The notes under the pieces are model-generated. The model was given only the letters and a program-made list of their open reading frames with translations. It did not search any database and was not told the DNA's origin. From an uncultured Veillonella sp. (GTDB taxonomy: Bacteria > Bacillota > Negativicutes > Veillonellales > Veillonellaceae): a DNA stretch of 50,640 nucleotides. The stretch's first letter is position 1; each line of letters begins with the position of its first letter. Position numbers and translations under genes: made by a program. The DNA is taken from positions 1 through 50,640 of the forward strand of contig CABSJL010000013.1 in NCBI GenBank assembly GCA_902478055.1, read 5' to 3'. Shown piece by piece: positions 49,050 through 50,640 of the stretch.

Positions 49050-50507
49050 TCAACCTTGTTGTAAGAAATATATTATGTAGTTTTTATCTGGACTAACTGC
49101 AGCACCTAAAGAGTATGGATGATTCCTAGTGCCACCAAAATCAAATACATACAGTACATAATTGTTTGGTATATCTATGGAATCTTCATTATATGACAAT
49201 CTATGCAAATATTGTTTTTGAAGCTTTCGATTTTCTTTTTCAGTATAAATTGGATACACTTTGTCTTTAGAACGCTTATTTTCATAATCCGGTTTAGGAT
49301 TTAATGCATCTCGCGCATCTTGTATTCGTTTACGAGTTGCAAAATATCTCTTATACTTTGCACTATTGTCTTCATCTGGAATCTGTACCTTATTGAATTC
49401 TGCTAGTACTTGATTTTCCAACTCATATATTTCATCTACAGATTTATCAATTGGATGGTCTTGTCGCTCTTGTATAAATTTACCCATCGGCACAGTTGTA
49501 TTTTTTACAGTCAGTATCGACCTTGGAATTAATGCATATAGAGAATCTGCATAAGCCATATTCGAATCGATATATCGTTTAACATACACATTAGATATAT
49601 CAGCTTTTAAAACAACTACTTTAGAATTTGAAAGCGCTTCATCAATATATGGCTTTAATTGTTCCGGTGTGCCTCCAAATCCAAATTGTACATAAGCCCT
49701 ACCTTCTAAAAAGCCTGGATTACTATGCATATGAATATTTTTTGCAAAACTTGGCATATTTTTGGGGAAGCCTGGAATCATAGGCATCCTTTTATAATCC
49801 TTTGGATTATTGATAGGATACTGAATCAATTCTATAGGTTTAAAAAAACTTTCCAAAGATTCTTTAATTTCAGCTTTAGATCTAGCCGTAAATAGATCAT
49901 GTCCTTTTCCCTTATTTTTATCTAAATATTCTCGAATTTCCCTTTCATTTGCTGCATCCCGATCGGCACGAGTTCGATAATCTTTAGTATTAACGGGATT
50001 CGTTAGCTTAATTTCCCCTTTACCATTCTTTTTCATATATGGGCTCACAATGCGTAAAGGTTTTTCTCGACCACCAATAAAATAGCCTTCATTACGTGTT
50101 GATTCAGTATTATAGTGTTTAATTTCTTTTAGTGCTGTTTCATCCTTATCATTATAAAGTGGATCAAACGTTTTATATTCACTTCCAAAATCAGGTTTTT
50201 CTGATGTTTTTAATCGTTGAGAACCGTGCTCCTTCTCCATCCGCTCTAATATAATTTCATCGCCAATTGATAGTGCCTTCGAATCTATCGATTTATCTTT
50301 TATAACAGCTTTAAAAGCACCAGGAATAACCTCAACAAAATCTACTTTTACTGGGCCTTTTGTTTGTACAAACTGTTTTAACTTTGTATTATTTTTTTGT
50401 TCAATACTTATATTTTGACTCTGACTATCTACTACTTCTGCTGCAAAACCAGACTGACTATATAATGCTAGTGAAAGCATCATCAACACAAAATATTTCT
50501 TATTCAT
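49050..50507 (-). CDS. Secreted protein, genus-type family copy 2
   Basis: A 485-aa exported protein (signal peptide FVLMMLSLALYSQSGFAA). Residues 229-485 are homologous to the protein at 44655-45740: YPINN-x-x-x-Y, GFPKNMPSFAK (246-256), AYVQFGFGGTPEQLKPYI, a V-x-RY block, LQKQYLHRLSY and a C-terminal YIIYFLQQG. The extra N-terminal 200 residues, rich in Lys/Glu, are not shared. No known domain. Its ribosome site is GGAGAGAGA, complementary over 8-9 nt to the CU motifs of the candidate small RNAs. Confidence 0.8.
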   Translation of the reverse strand: MNKKYFVLMMLSLALYSQSGFAAEVVDSQSQNISIEQKNNTKLKQFVQTKGPVKVDFVEVIPGAFKAVIKDKSIDSKALSIGDEIILERMEKEHGSQRLKTSEKPDFGSEYKTFDPLYNDKDETALKEIKHYNTESTRNEGYFIGGREKPLRIVSPYMKKNGKGEIKLTNPVNTKDYRTRADRDAANEREIREYLDKNKGKGHDLFTARSKAEIKESLESFFKPIELIQYPINNPKDYKRMPMIPGFPKNMPSFAKNIHMHSNPGFLEGRAYVQFGFGGTPEQLKPYIDEALSNSKVVVLKADISNVYVKRYIDSNMAYADSLYALIPRSILTVKNTTVPMGKFIQERQDHPIDKSVDEIYELENQVLAEFNKVQIPDEDNSAKYKRYFATRKRIQDARDALNPKPDYENKRSKDKVYPIYTEKENRKLQKQYLHRLSYNEDSIDIPNNYVLYVFDFGGTRNHPYSLGAAVSPDKNYIIYFLQQG

Positions 50508-50546
50508 TTCTCTCTCCTATATACATCTACAACTTTTAATGTTATA

Positions 50547-50579
50547 GCAAAAAGGACCTACAGTAAACTGTAGGTCCTT
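50547..50579 (-). terminator. Terminator after tRNA-Leu
   Basis: AAGGACCTACAGT and ACTGTAGGTCCTT form a 13-bp stem with an AA loop. TTTTTG follows on the minus strand. Confidence 0.92.
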
Positions 50580-50585
50580 ATTTCT

Positions 50586-50640
50586 TGGTGCGGTTGGAGG
50601 GACTTGAACCCTCACGAGCGTACGCTCACCACCCCCTCAA
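50586..50640 (-). tRNA. tRNA-Leu, 3' part (anticodon probably GAG)
   Basis: The window ends inside the gene. On the minus strand the anticodon loop TTGAGGG (anticodon GAG) is followed by stem GGTGG, a long variable arm (GAGCG-TA-CGCTC), the T-arm GAGGG-TTCAAGT-CCCTC, acceptor 3' strand CAACCGC, A and encoded CCA. The long variable arm and GAG anticodon give leucine. The 5' half is outside. Confidence 0.88.

Overview
The window looks like a chromosomal segment of a Veillonella-type Negativicute, a low-GC diderm Firmicute. Inferred grounds: uniformly AT-rich Firmicute-style genes with strong AGGAGG ribosome sites; an outer-membrane style sugar-transfer gene (GT9, heptosyltransferase-like) beside envelope lipoprotein genes; a biotin-less oxaloacetate decarboxylase/carboxyltransferase alpha subunit, typical of lactate-fermenting Veillonellaceae; an E. 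coli-type SpeD; and a CyuA-type cysteine desulfidase. There is no phage, insertion sequence, CRISPR array or integrase. About three quarters of the genes lie on the minus strand.

Layout. 1-3.1 kb: start of an unknown gene, speD, then rph-rdgB-yfcE. 3.2-6.4 kb: hydantoinase/oxoprolinase A overlapping a histone-deacetylase-fold amidohydrolase. 6.5-9 kb: thioesterase, glutamate racemase, a membrane protein and a CofE-like ligase. 9-10.3 kb: a DUF1232 protein and a membrane protein with a LEA-like repeat tail. 10.4-15 kb: one long run dat-metN-metI-yerC-TSUP-SDR. 15.1-18.1 kb: DUF4127 protein and an acyltransferase. 18.2-20.9 kb: TRIC-family channel, divergent tadA whose end overlaps a tRNA-Ser gene, and a fosmidomycin-resistance-type MFS pump. 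20.9-24.4 kb: ridA-cyuA and two tandem secreted paralogs. 24.6-26.6 kb: menA and metQ on plus. 26.6-29.7 kb: exonuclease-deoC-pdp-cdd nucleoside salvage. 29.9-31.2 kb: pyrF-pyrE. 31.5-32.8 kb: padR-DUF1700-Met-rich secreted protein. 33.2-36.9 kb: htrA and a two-component system. 37.3-38.7 kb: oadA-like gene. 39.2-43.5 kb: GT9 pair and a deacetylase/NAGPA/propeller-like envelope operon. 43.5-46.5 kb: nitroreductase remnant, nitrilase, secreted protein and a RelBE-type toxin-antitoxin operon. 47-50.6 kb: OPA-family transporter, DUF4178 protein, a second copy of the secreted family and a truncated tRNA-Leu.

The most unusual content is non-coding. Three minus-strand intergenic loci look like small RNAs ending in intrinsic terminators. 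One (34.5-34.7 kb, own promoter) displays four CUCUC-type motifs in unpaired positions of a long stem. One (31.3-31.5 kb, a 3' UTR) is a tandem array of hairpins with a CUCUCUCU linker. One (46.6-46.75 kb, own TTGACA-17-TATATT promoter) is the mirror image: it displays GAGAG motifs in its loops, including the terminator loop. The natural hypothesis is a CU-motif regulator that binds GGAGAGA ribosome sites (two genes in the window have one), with a purine-rich sponge RNA as antagonist. This is inferred from sequence only. Other cis-elements worth checking are a palindromic PadR operator, a 35-bp palindrome containing the antitoxin ribosome site, a hairpin that appears to bridge the menA ribosome site to its start codon, and a CRP/FNR-like site plus structured leader at oadA.
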